From assembly GCF_014359565.1 (NCBI RefSeq), contig NZ_JACIZD010000002.1:1-64000 (forward strand): 64,000 bases of DNA. The letters are read 5' to 3'. The DNA comes from Immundisolibacter sp. Its GTDB lineage: Bacteria; Pseudomonadota; Gammaproteobacteria; Immundisolibacterales; Immundisolibacteraceae. Within the stretch, counting starts at the first letter, position 1. The number at the start of each line of letters is the position of its first letter. Of the stretch, positions 23,833 to 31,880 are shown in pieces. A program made the translations under genes and the position numbers. The notes under the pieces were generated by a model. It was not told the origin of the DNA and did no database searches. It saw only the letters and a list, made by a program, of their open reading frames with translations.

Positions 23833-23868
23833 AAAAACCGGCCAGCCCCGTCAAGGAGCCGGCCGGCT
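23833..23868 (-). terminator. Intrinsic terminator of the ferredoxin unit
   Basis: On the minus strand, GGCCGG (23868-23863) pairs with CCGGCC (23845-23840), and seven T follow (23839-23833). It lies 27 nt after the ferredoxin stop codon. Confidence 0.75.
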
Positions 23869-23894
23869 ACCCCCTTGCCTCGTTGATTGACCGC

Positions 23895-24203
23895 TCAGGC
23901 CGCCGGCTGCTGCAGGCTGTAGTCCGGCACCTCGACCTCGACATCGCCATCCAGCAGCTTGGTGACGCAGGACAGACGTGCGTTGGCGGGTGCTTCCTCG
24001 GCGGCCAGCGTGCGCAGCTCGGTCGGGAACGGCGCGCTCAGGTGCTCCATGCCGGACAGGATCAGCACGACGTCGGACCCGCAGCTGCCCAGGCCGCACG
24101 AGGTGTGAATCGGCACCCCGCCGCGGCCCTTGATCAGACCCAGCAGGCTGGAGCCGGGCATCACCTTGCGCCACGGCCCGCCGTTGATGCGGATGCGCGC
24201 CAT
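23895..24203 (-). CDS. [2Fe-2S] ferredoxin with Asp at third ligand position
   Basis: This 102-residue plant/adrenodoxin-like ferredoxin has the cluster loop TSCGLGSCGSDVV where C-x4-C-x2-C is expected, so the third cysteine is Asp. The fourth cysteine is present in ARLSCVTK. The nucleotides at 24064-24095 read clearly as this sequence. It starts 5 nt after the heme-oxygenase-like gene and ends before a strong terminator, so the two form one unit. It should deliver single electrons to an oxygenase, most simply its operon partner; Asp ligation would be expected to change the potential. Confidence 0.8.
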   Translation of the reverse strand: MARIRINGGPWRKVMPGSSLLGLIKGRGGVPIHTSCGLGSCGSDVVLILSGMEHLSAPFPTELRTLAAEEAPANARLSCVTKLLDGDVEVEVPDYSLQQPAA

Positions 24204-24208
24204 CGGCC

Positions 24209-24949
24209 TTACCAGCGCGCCACGGCGTCGAACAGGCCGGTGCCGATGGCATTCGCCACCAGGCTGGCGCCGGCGATGCACGCCCGCTGGGCGTTGATGT
24301 CGTCGGCCGGCACATATTTTTCGAGCACGCGCAGGCCTTCGTTGCCGTGTTCCATTTCCACCTCGCCGCCGTGGATGCGGAACCATTCGGCGTCTTCCTC
24401 GGCCAGGCCGTAGTGCTTCACCGCGGCCTCTCCGATGCGGCCGAACACCGCCGGCACCACGCTTTCCACGCCCACCGCGGTGGCGGCCATGCCCTCGATC
24501 CACGGCCGGTGGAACACGTACCCTTCCAGCACCATGCGCAGCATGTGGATGTAGGGATCGAACTCGAACGATGCCCAGTCCGGCCCTTCCAGGATGGCGT
24601 CGCCGGGGCCGCCGAGCGCATTCACCGCCTGCGCCAGCAGGAACGGGTGGTCGCGCTCGATATAGGCGTTCTCGAGCAGCGCGGCCTTCACGGCGTGGTC
24701 GTTCTTGGGGCAGCCGGCGGCCAGCGCCGACACGTACTCCGGGAAACCGGTGATGACCCAGCACAGGTTGGCCATCATGCGGGCGAACTTGTCCTTCGGC
24801 AGGCGGCCGGCCTCGATTTCCTTGAGCACCGGGTGCGCCAGCGCGGCGGCGGCGACCGGTTCCAGGATGTCGTCTTTCAGGTGCTTGAGCCAGTCGGCCT
24901 TTACGTCGATCAGATAAGCGGTGTGGACGTCGTGTGCAACGGTAGCCAT
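24209..24949 (-). CDS. Heme-oxygenase-like (TenA/PqqC-fold) iron oxidase
   Basis: This 246-residue all-helical protein of the heme-oxygenase-like metallo-oxidase group has ligand-type motifs ENAYIERDHP (~93-102) and WFRIHGGEVEMEHGNEG (~183-199). The latter is close to the H-x3-D-x2-H of UndA/CADD-type diiron enzymes but with Glu and a one-residue insertion. Such proteins use O2 on small molecules; the substrate is unknown. GGAGGAG precedes the ATG. The next gene, 5 nt away, is a ferredoxin, which suggests a dedicated electron donor. Surrounding genes imply a step in aromatic breakdown. Confidence 0.75.
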   Translation of the reverse strand: MATVAHDVHTAYLIDVKADWLKHLKDDILEPVAAAALAHPVLKEIEAGRLPKDKFARMMANLCWVITGFPEYVSALAAGCPKNDHAVKAALLENAYIERDHPFLLAQAVNALGGPGDAILEGPDWASFEFDPYIHMLRMVLEGYVFHRPWIEGMAATAVGVESVVPAVFGRIGEAAVKHYGLAEEDAEWFRIHGGEVEMEHGNEGLRVLEKYVPADDINAQRACIAGASLVANAIGTGLFDAVARW

Positions 24950-25157
24950 GGGCTGCTCCTCCAGGTGATATCACCGCCGGCCAGTGGCTGGCGGCTGTGT
25001 GTTTCAACCGTGTGCCGAGCGGGTGGCCCGTCCCTGGTATCCCGCGAGCGATCCCTGCGGCCTGCGCATCCTGCGCAGGCGTCCTGCCGCCCGGCCCTGG
25101 GCAGCGCATCGATGTGTCGGTACCGGCGGCCCAACGGCCACCGGTACCGGGCGCGCC

Positions 25158-26099
25158 TCAGGCGGCGTCGGTTTTGGCGGCGCTTTCCTCCTCCGGCGCC
25201 ACCATGTCCAGGTCCATGCCGAAGCCGGATGCTTCCACCTCGTGGCCCCAGATGTCGGCCGAGTAGTACTCCTGCTGGCTCGGCGCCGAGCGTGCACCCC
25301 AGCCGAGTTCGGACAGCCAGCCGGACGGGTTGCCGCAGTAGAAGGTCACGGCCTGATCGTTGGAGTGCTTGCCGATGTCGATGCCCACCGCCAGCTTGCG
25401 CTGACGCACCGCGTGATACGCCACGCCCAGGTCGTTCAGGTCCGTGTACTCCAGCATCAGGTGATTGATGCGCTTGGGCATCGGCCCGCCCAGGAAAGCC
25501 ACCGAGTGCTGGCGATCGTTGCAGTGCATGAAGGTCGGCATGACCACCGAGCCGTCGGGTTGGCGCAGCTTGTACTCCACCGAGCCACGCATGCCGAACA
25601 CCTTGGTGTAGAAGTCGTAGGCCGCCTTGACGTCGCTCTGGCGCAGGATGCAGTGGCCCAGGCCCTGATCGCCGGTGACGAAGCGCCCGAACATGGGGCG
25701 GCCCGGATGGAACGGCCGGAAGGTCATCACCTCCGGGCCGTAGAAAACCTCGGTCGGGTTGCCGCCCGGATCGTTCAGCTTGAGCAGGCCCAGCACGCGC
25801 CGCTCGTCACACTCGGCGGTACTCGCAAAGCGGTACGGAACCTTGGCGGCTTCCAGCTGGGCGGCCATTTCCTCCAGCTCGTCCGGACCCGGCACGCGCC
25901 AGCCGATGTAGGCCAGGTCGTCCTCGTTGCTCTTGTGCAGCACGAAGCGGTGGTGCCAGTCGTCCAGGCGCAGGTATTTGCGATCGCCCTCGCCGGCGTC
26001 GTGCAGCTCCATGCCGACGATCTCGGTGGCGAAACACTCCCACGCCGCCATGTCGGTGACGTTGAAGCCCATGTAACCCAGCTCGGTAACCTTGACCAT
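25158..26099 (-). CDS. Extradiol dioxygenase, BphC/NahC-like
   Basis: This 313-residue, two-domain VOC extradiol dioxygenase has its 2-His-1-Glu iron site in GLGHCILR, RINHLMLEY and NPSGWLSELGWG. The spacing and the GWG end match biphenyl-2,3-diol and 1,2-dihydroxynaphthalene dioxygenases, so a bicyclic or larger catechol is plausible. The ATG at 26099 has GGGGAGAA upstream. The C-terminal ~25 residues are acidic and probably loose. A Crp/Fnr-like box read on this strand (26201-26188) with a -10 at 26166-26161 should drive it. Confidence 0.9.
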   Translation of the reverse strand: MVKVTELGYMGFNVTDMAAWECFATEIVGMELHDAGEGDRKYLRLDDWHHRFVLHKSNEDDLAYIGWRVPGPDELEEMAAQLEAAKVPYRFASTAECDERRVLGLLKLNDPGGNPTEVFYGPEVMTFRPFHPGRPMFGRFVTGDQGLGHCILRQSDVKAAYDFYTKVFGMRGSVEYKLRQPDGSVVMPTFMHCNDRQHSVAFLGGPMPKRINHLMLEYTDLNDLGVAYHAVRQRKLAVGIDIGKHSNDQAVTFYCGNPSGWLSELGWGARSAPSQQEYYSADIWGHEVEASGFGMDLDMVAPEEESAAKTDAA

Positions 26100-26160
26100 A
26101 CGTGTTCTCCCCGCGGTGACTGGCCTGCGCCGCAACCCCAGCGGTACCGGCGTGCACCGC

Positions 26161-26201
26161 ATTACGCCACGCAGGCGGGCGGCGCACTTGACGCAGGTCA
26201 G
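26161..26201 (-). promoter_or_regulatory. Crp/Fnr-like box and -10 for the BphC/NahC-like gene
   Basis: The plus strand reads TTGAC-GCAG-GTCAG at 26188-26201, one mismatch from a perfect palindrome. On the minus strand a -10-like CGTAAT lies at 26166-26161, 21 nt beyond the box, with a predicted start near 26154 and a 55-nt leader. A weaker plus-strand reading toward the enoyl-CoA hydratase gene is possible, so both divergent units may respond. Confidence 0.5.
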
Positions 26202-26321
26202 GCCGGCGCATCGGCCGGGCCGCTGTACCGGCCGCGCGGGCATCGCTTATCCTGCCGACCGACCGTCCGGCAAGCGCCGAACGCATCGCCGCCAACGCAA
26301 ATCCCAAGGAGAAACCCGCCC

Positions 26322-27104
26322 ATGAGCGAGCCGCTGGTCACCTACGCCCGCGACGGCCACGTTGCCGTCATCACCATGAACCGCCCCGAGGCCATGAACG
26401 CCATGAGCGTGGCCATGCTCAACGAGCTCACCGCCGCGGTTAAGCAGTACGCGGCCGACGACGAGGCCTGGGTCGGCGTGCTGCGCGGCGAGGGCCGGGC
26501 CTTCTGCACCGGCGGGGACCTGAAGGAAGCCCTGGAGCTGATCGGCGACGAGCCGGCCAATTTCTACGTCATGCCGCGCCAGGGCCTGGAAGCCTTCGCC
26601 CTGGTGCGCGCCACGCCCAAGCCGATGATCGCCGCCGTGCACGGCTACTGCATGGCCGGCGGCCTGCTGCTGGCCAACGCCTGCGACCTGATCGTGGCCG
26701 GCGAATCGTGCAAGTTCGGCATTCCGGAAACCTCGGTCGGCATGCCGACCATGGGCTACCTGGACCTGTGGAAGTTCATGGGCCCGCGCGTGTTCATGGA
26801 AAAGGTGCTGACCGCCGAGCCGTTCGGTGCCGCCGAGGCCAAGGCCTGCGGCCTGGTCAACCGCGTGGTGGCGGACGACCAGGTACAGGCCGAGGCCATG
26901 AAGCTGGCGCAGAAAATCGCCAGCAACTCGCCGCGCTCGGTGGCCGCCCACACGCAGGCGGTGCGCCTGTCGGTCAAGTACAACCGCGAGGTGCTGGAGG
27001 AATTCCAGCGCCAGATATGGGACCCGGTCGTGTTCGGGCAGGACATCCAGGAAGGCCTGGCCTCGTTCGGCCAGCGCCGCAAGCCGGAGTGGAAGAATCG
27101 GTAA
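26322..27104 (+). CDS. Enoyl-CoA hydratase/isomerase (crotonase) family protein
   Basis: This 260-residue crotonase-fold protein has oxyanion-hole segments GEGRAFCTGGDLKEA (~58-72) and HGYCMAGGLLLANACDL (~107-123), followed by FGIPETSVGMP. The first catalytic Glu of true hydratases falls in the YCMAGG region without a Glu there, while the second (PETSVG) is present, so isomerase, hydrolase or ring-cleaving activity is also possible. AAGGAG precedes the ATG. With the acyl-CoA dehydrogenase 167 nt downstream it probably handles a CoA-bound ring-cleavage product. Confidence 0.8.
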   Translation: MSEPLVTYARDGHVAVITMNRPEAMNAMSVAMLNELTAAVKQYAADDEAWVGVLRGEGRAFCTGGDLKEALELIGDEPANFYVMPRQGLEAFALVRATPKPMIAAVHGYCMAGGLLLANACDLIVAGESCKFGIPETSVGMPTMGYLDLWKFMGPRVFMEKVLTAEPFGAAEAKACGLVNRVVADDQVQAEAMKLAQKIASNSPRSVAAHTQAVRLSVKYNREVLEEFQRQIWDPVVFGQDIQEGLASFGQRRKPEWKNR

Positions 27105-27128
27105 CGAGCTGCCGATCAGCTCAAGGTC

Positions 27129-27192
27129 GTCATTCCGGCGAAAGCCGGAATCCAGAAATAAACCGCCTGGACCCCGGCCTTCGCCGGGGTGA
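27129..27192. repeat. Double-hairpin dispersed repeat
   Basis: Two opposed hairpins, ATTCCGGC-gaaa-GCCGGAAT and ACCCCGGC-cttc-GCCGGGGT, are joined by CCAG...CTGG. This is the common proteobacterial GTCATTCC(G/C)GCGAAAG type of intergenic repeat. It lies between the crotonase and acyl-CoA dehydrogenase genes and could stop or stabilise their transcript. Confidence 0.7.
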
Positions 27193-27271
27193 AGAAAGCG
27201 TCTCCCTATTGCCACGAACTAACGTACGGGCGGCGTTCCAGCGCCACCCTCTAATAAGGAGGAACCCCGCC

Positions 27272-28435
27272 ATGCTCGAACTGACCGAACCGGAACACAT
27301 CCGCCTGCTGCGGGACCAGCTGCGCCGCTTCGTGGACAGGGAAATGCCGCGCGAGGCGGCCGCGCGCTGGGACCGCGAGGACGTGTTCCCGCGCCAGGTG
27401 TTCGACAAACTGGCGGAGCTTGGCGTGTGCGGCCTGACGGTGCCGGAGGAATACGGCGGCGCCGGCGTGGACATCCCGGCCTGCATGGCGGTGATCGAGG
27501 AACTCTCGCGCCGCTCGCTGGCCGTGTCGGTGCCGTACATCATGTGCACCTGCTACGCCGGCATGAACATCACCGAGGTCGGCTCCGAAGCGCAGAAGCG
27601 CGAGCTGCTGCCCAGAATCGCCGAGGGCAAGCTGATCTTCGCCTACGGCCTGACGGAACCCGACGTCGGCTCGGACCTGGGCAGCGTCAAGACCACCGCC
27701 GTGCGCGATGGAGATGAACTGATCATCAACGGCGCCAAGCGCTTTTGCTCCGGCGCCGACGAGGCCGACTACATCTACGCCCTGGTCTGCTCCGACCGCG
27801 CCGGTGCGCGCTACAAGAACCTGTCGTTCGTGCTCATCCCGCCGACTGCGCCGGGCGTCACCGTCACCGCCTTCGAGTGCATGGGCGTGCGCGGCATCCA
27901 CACCACGGACGTCACTTTCGACAACGTGCGCCTGCCGCTGGCCAACCTGGTCGGCGGCGAGGCGGCCTGGAACCGCGGCTGGGAAATGCTGGCCGGCCCG
28001 GGCCTGGACGTGGAAAAGATCGAAGTCGCGGCGATTGCGCTGGGCGTCGCCTGGGCGGCGCTCGAAGACGCCTGGAGCTATGCCCAGGAGCGCAAGCAGT
28101 TCGGCAAGGCCATCGGTTCGTACCAGTCCATCCGCCACCTGCTGGCCGACATGCAGGCCAAGCTGTACACCGCCCGCACGCTGGTCTACCAGGTGGCCGG
28201 CAAGCTGGACGGCGAAGGCCGCCACGGCGTGGAAACCGCCATCGCCAAACTGATGGCCACCGAGTACTGCACCGAGATCACGCTGGCCGCGCAAAAGGTC
28301 ATGGGCGCCTACGGCTACGCCAGCGAATTCCCCATGGAGCGCTACGTGCGCGACTCGCTGGCGCTGCCGATCTTCGGCGGCTCGTCGGCCATCCAGCGCA
28401 ACAACATCGTCAACTGGATGGGCTTGCCGAAGTAA
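27272..28435 (+). CDS. Acyl-CoA dehydrogenase
   Basis: This 387-residue FAD-dependent dehydrogenase forms an alpha,beta double bond in an acyl-CoA and passes electrons to ETF. Motifs are the FAD-binding FAYGLTEPDVGSDLGSVKTTA (~125-145), the arginine in AYAQERKQFGK-type text (YAQERKQFGKAIGSYQSI, ~270) and QKVMGAYGYASEFPMERYVRD. The position of the MCAD-type catalytic Glu reads LPIFGGSSAIQ, i.e. Gly, so the base must lie elsewhere, as in isovaleryl-CoA-type enzymes. AAGGAGG gives a strong ribosome site. Confidence 0.88.
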   Translation: MLELTEPEHIRLLRDQLRRFVDREMPREAAARWDREDVFPRQVFDKLAELGVCGLTVPEEYGGAGVDIPACMAVIEELSRRSLAVSVPYIMCTCYAGMNITEVGSEAQKRELLPRIAEGKLIFAYGLTEPDVGSDLGSVKTTAVRDGDELIINGAKRFCSGADEADYIYALVCSDRAGARYKNLSFVLIPPTAPGVTVTAFECMGVRGIHTTDVTFDNVRLPLANLVGGEAAWNRGWEMLAGPGLDVEKIEVAAIALGVAWAALEDAWSYAQERKQFGKAIGSYQSIRHLLADMQAKLYTARTLVYQVAGKLDGEGRHGVETAIAKLMATEYCTEITLAAQKVMGAYGYASEFPMERYVRDSLALPIFGGSSAIQRNNIVNWMGLPK

Positions 28436-28482
28436 GACGGCCTCCCCGGGCAAGGCGACCTCGATCTGGAATCCGCATGCAG

Positions 28483-28509
28483 GATGGGTGCAGCGCAGCG
28501 AAACCCATC
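28483..28509. repeat. Short palindromic repeat
   Basis: GATGGGT...ACCCATC with GCAGCGCAGCGAA between is a REP-like unit. It resembles in layout the GCGCAGCGTATTCCG palindromes near 6645. The rest of 28436-28678 shows no gene. Confidence 0.5.
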
Positions 28510-28678
28510 GATCCGCACACCGGCTCAGGTGCCCGAATGACCGGCGTCGGGACCGAGCGCGTGCCCGCTCCCGGACGATGGCTTACGGCGGGTGGCCTTC
28601 ACCCGTCCTGCGCGCTGATCCATCCGGCGGACATGCTGGGGCCGGCTCGAGACGGCACCGGGCTCACTGCGGCCGCGC

Positions 28679-30028
28679 TCAGCGCCCGCCGACCGGGTGG
28701 GCGGCGATCAACCGCGCCTGGGCGGCCGCAAGTGTGTCACTGATGGCGACCGGGTAGGGCTCGGCCGCCGGCTGCAGGTCATGCAGCGCCGCCGGCAGGC
28801 GTGCCACCTGCGCCGCGGCGTTGGCACGCGCCTCATCGAGGCCGATCCGCCCGGCTGGCAGGCGCTGGCCGCCCCGCATGACGCACTCCAGCAGCGGCTC
28901 GCCGGGCAGGCTTTCGTCGTGGCGGGCGATGGTGTCGCCCGCCGCAAGACCGTTCTGGTAGCGGCGGAACACCTGCTTGCGGCCCGGCAGGCTGATCTTG
29001 CCCGGCGACAGCTTGCCGCAATCGTGCCCGCCGTAGGCCACCAGCTTGTAGGCGGCGTCCAGGTACGGCCGGTCGGCGACCACATCCACTGCGGTGCCGA
29101 CGCCAAAGCCGTCGATCGGTGCACCGTCCGCCAGCAGGGCGGCGATGACGTGCTCGTCCAGGCCGCCGCTGGCAATGATGCGCACGCCCGTCATTCCTGC
29201 CGCGTCGAGCAGCGCCCGGCTGGCCTTGGCCAGCGCGCCCAGATCGCCGGAATCGAGCCGCACCGCGCCCACCTTGAAGCGCTCGCCAAGACGCTGGCGC
29301 AGCTCGATGACCCGGCGCACGCCGTCGAGCGTGTCGTAGGTGTCCACCAGCAGCGTGGTACCGGGGAATTGCGCCGCGAAGCGCTCGAAGGCCTCCTGCT
29401 CGGTGGCGTGCGCCTGCACGTAGCTGTGCGCCACGGTGCCGGCCACGGGAATGCCGTAGCGACGCCCGGCCTCGACGTTGGAGCTGCCGGCATAGCCGGC
29501 GATGTACAGCGCCCGGGCGCAGGCGACCGCCGCATCCACGCCGTGGGCCCGGCGGGCGCCGAAGTCCACCACCGCCCGGCCGCCGGCCGCCTGCACCACC
29601 CGCTGTCCCTTGCTGGCCACCAGCGTCGGGTAGTGCAGCAGGTTCAGCACCGCGGTCTCGACCACCTGCGCCTCGGGCATGGGCGCCTCGACCGTCAGCA
29701 GCGGCTCGTGGGCGAACAGCGGCGTACCCTCGGCCAGGGCATGAACGTCTCCGGTAAACCGCAGCGCCCGCAGGCGCTCCAGAAAGTCGCCGCTGAAGGT
29801 ACCGAGCGAGCGCAAATAGTCGATGTCCTCCCCACTGACGGCGAATGCCTCCAGATACTCCAGCACCTGCTCCAGGCCGCAGGCAAGCAGGAAATTGCGC
29901 CCCGGCGGCAACTTGCGCGCGAACACGTCGAACACCGCCGGCGCCGTCATGCCCTCGGCCCAACAGGCCTGCAACATGGTCAGCTCGTACAGGTCGGTGA
30001 ACAGCGCCGGCACCGGCGGGCAGCTCAT
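28679..30028 (-). CDS. pncB: Nicotinate phosphoribosyltransferase
   Basis: This 449-residue type II PRTase-fold enzyme makes nicotinate mononucleotide from nicotinate and PRPP in NAD salvage. Characteristic text is the N-terminal FTDLYELTMLQACWAEGM, FDVFARKLPPGRNFLLACGLEQVLEYL, DFGARRAHG, AGYAGSSNVEAGRRYGIPVAGTVAHS (conserved His ~208) and VRLDSGDLG. It starts inside the stop of the nicotinamidase gene (ATGA), so the two salvage enzymes are co-translated. Confidence 0.92.
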   Translation of the reverse strand: MSCPPVPALFTDLYELTMLQACWAEGMTAPAVFDVFARKLPPGRNFLLACGLEQVLEYLEAFAVSGEDIDYLRSLGTFSGDFLERLRALRFTGDVHALAEGTPLFAHEPLLTVEAPMPEAQVVETAVLNLLHYPTLVASKGQRVVQAAGGRAVVDFGARRAHGVDAAVACARALYIAGYAGSSNVEAGRRYGIPVAGTVAHSYVQAHATEQEAFERFAAQFPGTTLLVDTYDTLDGVRRVIELRQRLGERFKVGAVRLDSGDLGALAKASRALLDAAGMTGVRIIASGGLDEHVIAALLADGAPIDGFGVGTAVDVVADRPYLDAAYKLVAYGGHDCGKLSPGKISLPGRKQVFRRYQNGLAAGDTIARHDESLPGEPLLECVMRGGQRLPAGRIGLDEARANAAAQVARLPAALHDLQPAAEPYPVAISDTLAAAQARLIAAHPVGGR

Positions 30029-30606
30029 TGCAGCTGCGCTCCGGCCGCTGCCAGCTCGGCAAGTGCCCGCGCGCCGTCGCCGGGCGCCCGATCGACCGCT
30101 CGCACCGCGGCGGTCAGCACCACCACCCGGTAACCCAGAGCCAGCGCGTCGAGCGCCGTCGCCCGCACGCAGTAGTCGGTGGCAAGACCGGTCACCACCG
30201 CGGTGGTGATGCCGCGCGCCCGCAGCAGGGCGTCGAGTTCGGGCGTGTGCCCTGCGCCGGAGCGCGGATCGCGCACTGAAAAACCCGAATAACCGTCCTC
30301 GCCCCCTTCCCCCTTCGACACCACAGGCCCGTTCACCTCGAGCGCCGGGTGAAAGGCCGCGCCCCAGGTGCCCTGCACGCAATGCACCGGCCACGGCCCG
30401 CCATCGGACTCGAAATGCGGCGTGTGCGGCGGATGCCAGTCGCGGGTATAGAACACGCCGCCACCGGCGGCCTGCGCCTTGGCGATCTCGGCGTTGATGA
30501 CCGGCACCACCGCCTCGCCTTGCGGCACGTACAGGCTGCCGGCCGGGTCGGCAAAATCGTTCTGCACGTCCACCACCAGCAGGGCGGTGCGGGAGTCGTA
30601 CTGCAT
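30025..30606 (-). CDS. pncA: Nicotinamidase (isochorismatase-like hydrolase)
   Basis: This 193-residue cysteine hydrolase has the catalytic Asp in LLVVDVQNDFADP (~res 14), metal-binding residues in TRDWHPPHTPHF, a Lys in VVSKGEG, and the nucleophile in GLATDYCVRATALDA (~152). It turns nicotinamide into nicotinate, feeding the phosphoribosyltransferase encoded immediately downstream with a 4-nt overlap. The ATG at 30606 is the family start; longer readings add an unrelated Arg-rich stretch. Confidence 0.92.
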   Translation of the reverse strand: MQYDSRTALLVVDVQNDFADPAGSLYVPQGEAVVPVINAEIAKAQAAGGGVFYTRDWHPPHTPHFESDGGPWPVHCVQGTWGAAFHPALEVNGPVVSKGEGGEDGYSGFSVRDPRSGAGHTPELDALLRARGITTAVVTGLATDYCVRATALDALALGYRVVVLTAAVRAVDRAPGDGARALAELAAAGAQLQ

Positions 30607-30751
30607 CGATGCGGGCCTCGCGTTGGCGCCGTGCCATGATGCGGCAGCAACGACGCCGCCGGCCAGCGGGCGCGGCCGCAGTTGACGCCGATCATGGCCC
30701 GTCGCCGCCTGCGACACCAAGATGACTCACCCCTCACCCGGAGAAACTGCC

Positions 30752-31204
30752 ATGCCCATCGCCGAGATCTGCAGCCGCGGCGTCGTCATCGCCAATCCGG
30801 ACGACTCCCTGCGCACGGTCGCCGCACTGATGCGCGTGCATCACGTGGGCAGTGTGGTCGTGACCCGCGACGACGCCGGCCTGTGCCGGCCGCTTGGCAT
30901 CATCACCGACCGCGACATCGTGCTGGCGCTGGTCGCCAAGGACGTGTCGCCGGACGCCGTCAGTGCCGGTGATGTGATGAGCGAACCGCTCGAAACCATC
31001 CGTGAAACCGATGAGGTGTGGACGGCGCTGGAGCGCATGCGCAGCCGCGGCGTACGCCGCCTGCCGGTGCTGGGGGCACAGGGCGAACTGGTCGGCATCG
31101 TCAGCGCCGACGACCTGCTGGAGCTGGTCGCCGAAGAGCTCTCCGGTCTGGCGCGCATCATCGGCCGCGAGCAGCGTCAGGAAGTCAGCCGCCGCAGCGA
31201 CTGA
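30752..31204 (+). CDS. Two-CBS-domain protein
   Basis: This 150-residue protein is almost entirely a CBS pair (Bateman module): repeat 1 is ~res 5-63 (VHHVGSVVVTRD...GIITDRDIVLALV) and repeat 2 ~75-130 (RGVRRLPVLGAQGELVGIVSADDLLELV). Such modules bind AMP, ATP or SAM and report energy state. No output domain is attached. GGAGAA precedes the ATG at 30752; an earlier in-frame ATG at 30722 lacks a site. It is divergent from pncA-pncB and convergent with the Rieske operon. Confidence 0.85.
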   Translation: MPIAEICSRGVVIANPDDSLRTVAALMRVHHVGSVVVTRDDAGLCRPLGIITDRDIVLALVAKDVSPDAVSAGDVMSEPLETIRETDEVWTALERMRSRGVRRLPVLGAQGELVGIVSADDLLELVAEELSGLARIIGREQRQEVSRRSD

Positions 31205-31318
31205 CGCGGGTCGGTGGCCGCCCTTGGCCTGCCAAGCTGCGTAGAACCTTGGCCGTCCGATCCACCCCCGCCCGCCCAGCCCGGGGCAGACCCAGGCCAC
31301 GCTGCATTGTCACGACAT

Positions 31319-31350
31319 AAAAAAGCCCGGTCGACATCCGCCGACCGGGC
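31319..31350 (-). terminator. Intrinsic terminator of the dioxygenase operon
   Basis: On the minus strand a 9-bp perfect stem (31350-31342 with 31333-31325) with an 8-nt loop is followed by six T (31324-31319). It lies 27 nt beyond the beta subunit stop and closes the operon at 31377-33219. Confidence 0.85.
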
Positions 31351-31376
31351 CCTTGCCGCCGTCCGATCGCAGCCGC

Positions 31377-31880
31377 TCAGACGTTGAAGATATCCATCTG
31401 CCGCGGGATGATGTCGTTGCAGACGACGATGTACTTCTCGCGTATCTGCAGCGCCTCACCCGCCCGTGTCAGGCGGTAGCGGTAATGGCCGAAGAACATG
31501 TCGGTGCGCTGCTCTTCGTGCTTGTAGGTGTTGACCTGGAAGTTGGCGGTGGCGATGACCTCGCCGGCCGTCGCCTCGCGCAGGCGGATGTTGGTCACGA
31601 AATGCCGCGTGCGCGGCAGGCGCAGCAGGGATGAGGACAGCCCGGACTCGATCCGCCACACGCGGTCGCCCATGCGGTCGCGGTTGCCGCAGTAGATGAG
31701 CGAGATTTCGCCCTTCGGGTTGTCGATCAGCACGTCGTCGTCGTCCCAGGACGGCGCCCAGTAGACGGCATCGTCCTGGTACAGGGCCAGCCAGTCGTGC
31801 CAGCGCCGCTCGTCCAGGCAGTCGGCCTCTTCCAGCAGCAGTTCGGTGACGGCTTCCTTGAGCACGGGATCAGGCCGCAT
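31377..31880 (-). CDS. Ring-hydroxylating dioxygenase, beta subunit
   Basis: This 167-residue NTF2/cystatin-like fold protein is of the small-subunit family (BenB/NahAd-like), with typical text LLLEEADCLDERRWHDWLALYQDDAVYWAP near the start and HYRYRLTRAGEALQIREKYIVVCND near the end. It forms the alpha3-beta3 oxygenase with the upstream alpha subunit and has a structural role. The ATG at 31880 overlaps the alpha subunit stop by 11 nt. A strong terminator follows. Confidence 0.9.
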   Translation of the reverse strand: MRPDPVLKEAVTELLLEEADCLDERRWHDWLALYQDDAVYWAPSWDDDDVLIDNPKGEISLIYCGNRDRMGDRVWRIESGLSSSLLRLPRTRHFVTNIRLREATAGEVIATANFQVNTYKHEEQRTDMFFGHYRYRLTRAGEALQIREKYIVVCNDIIPRQMDIFNV

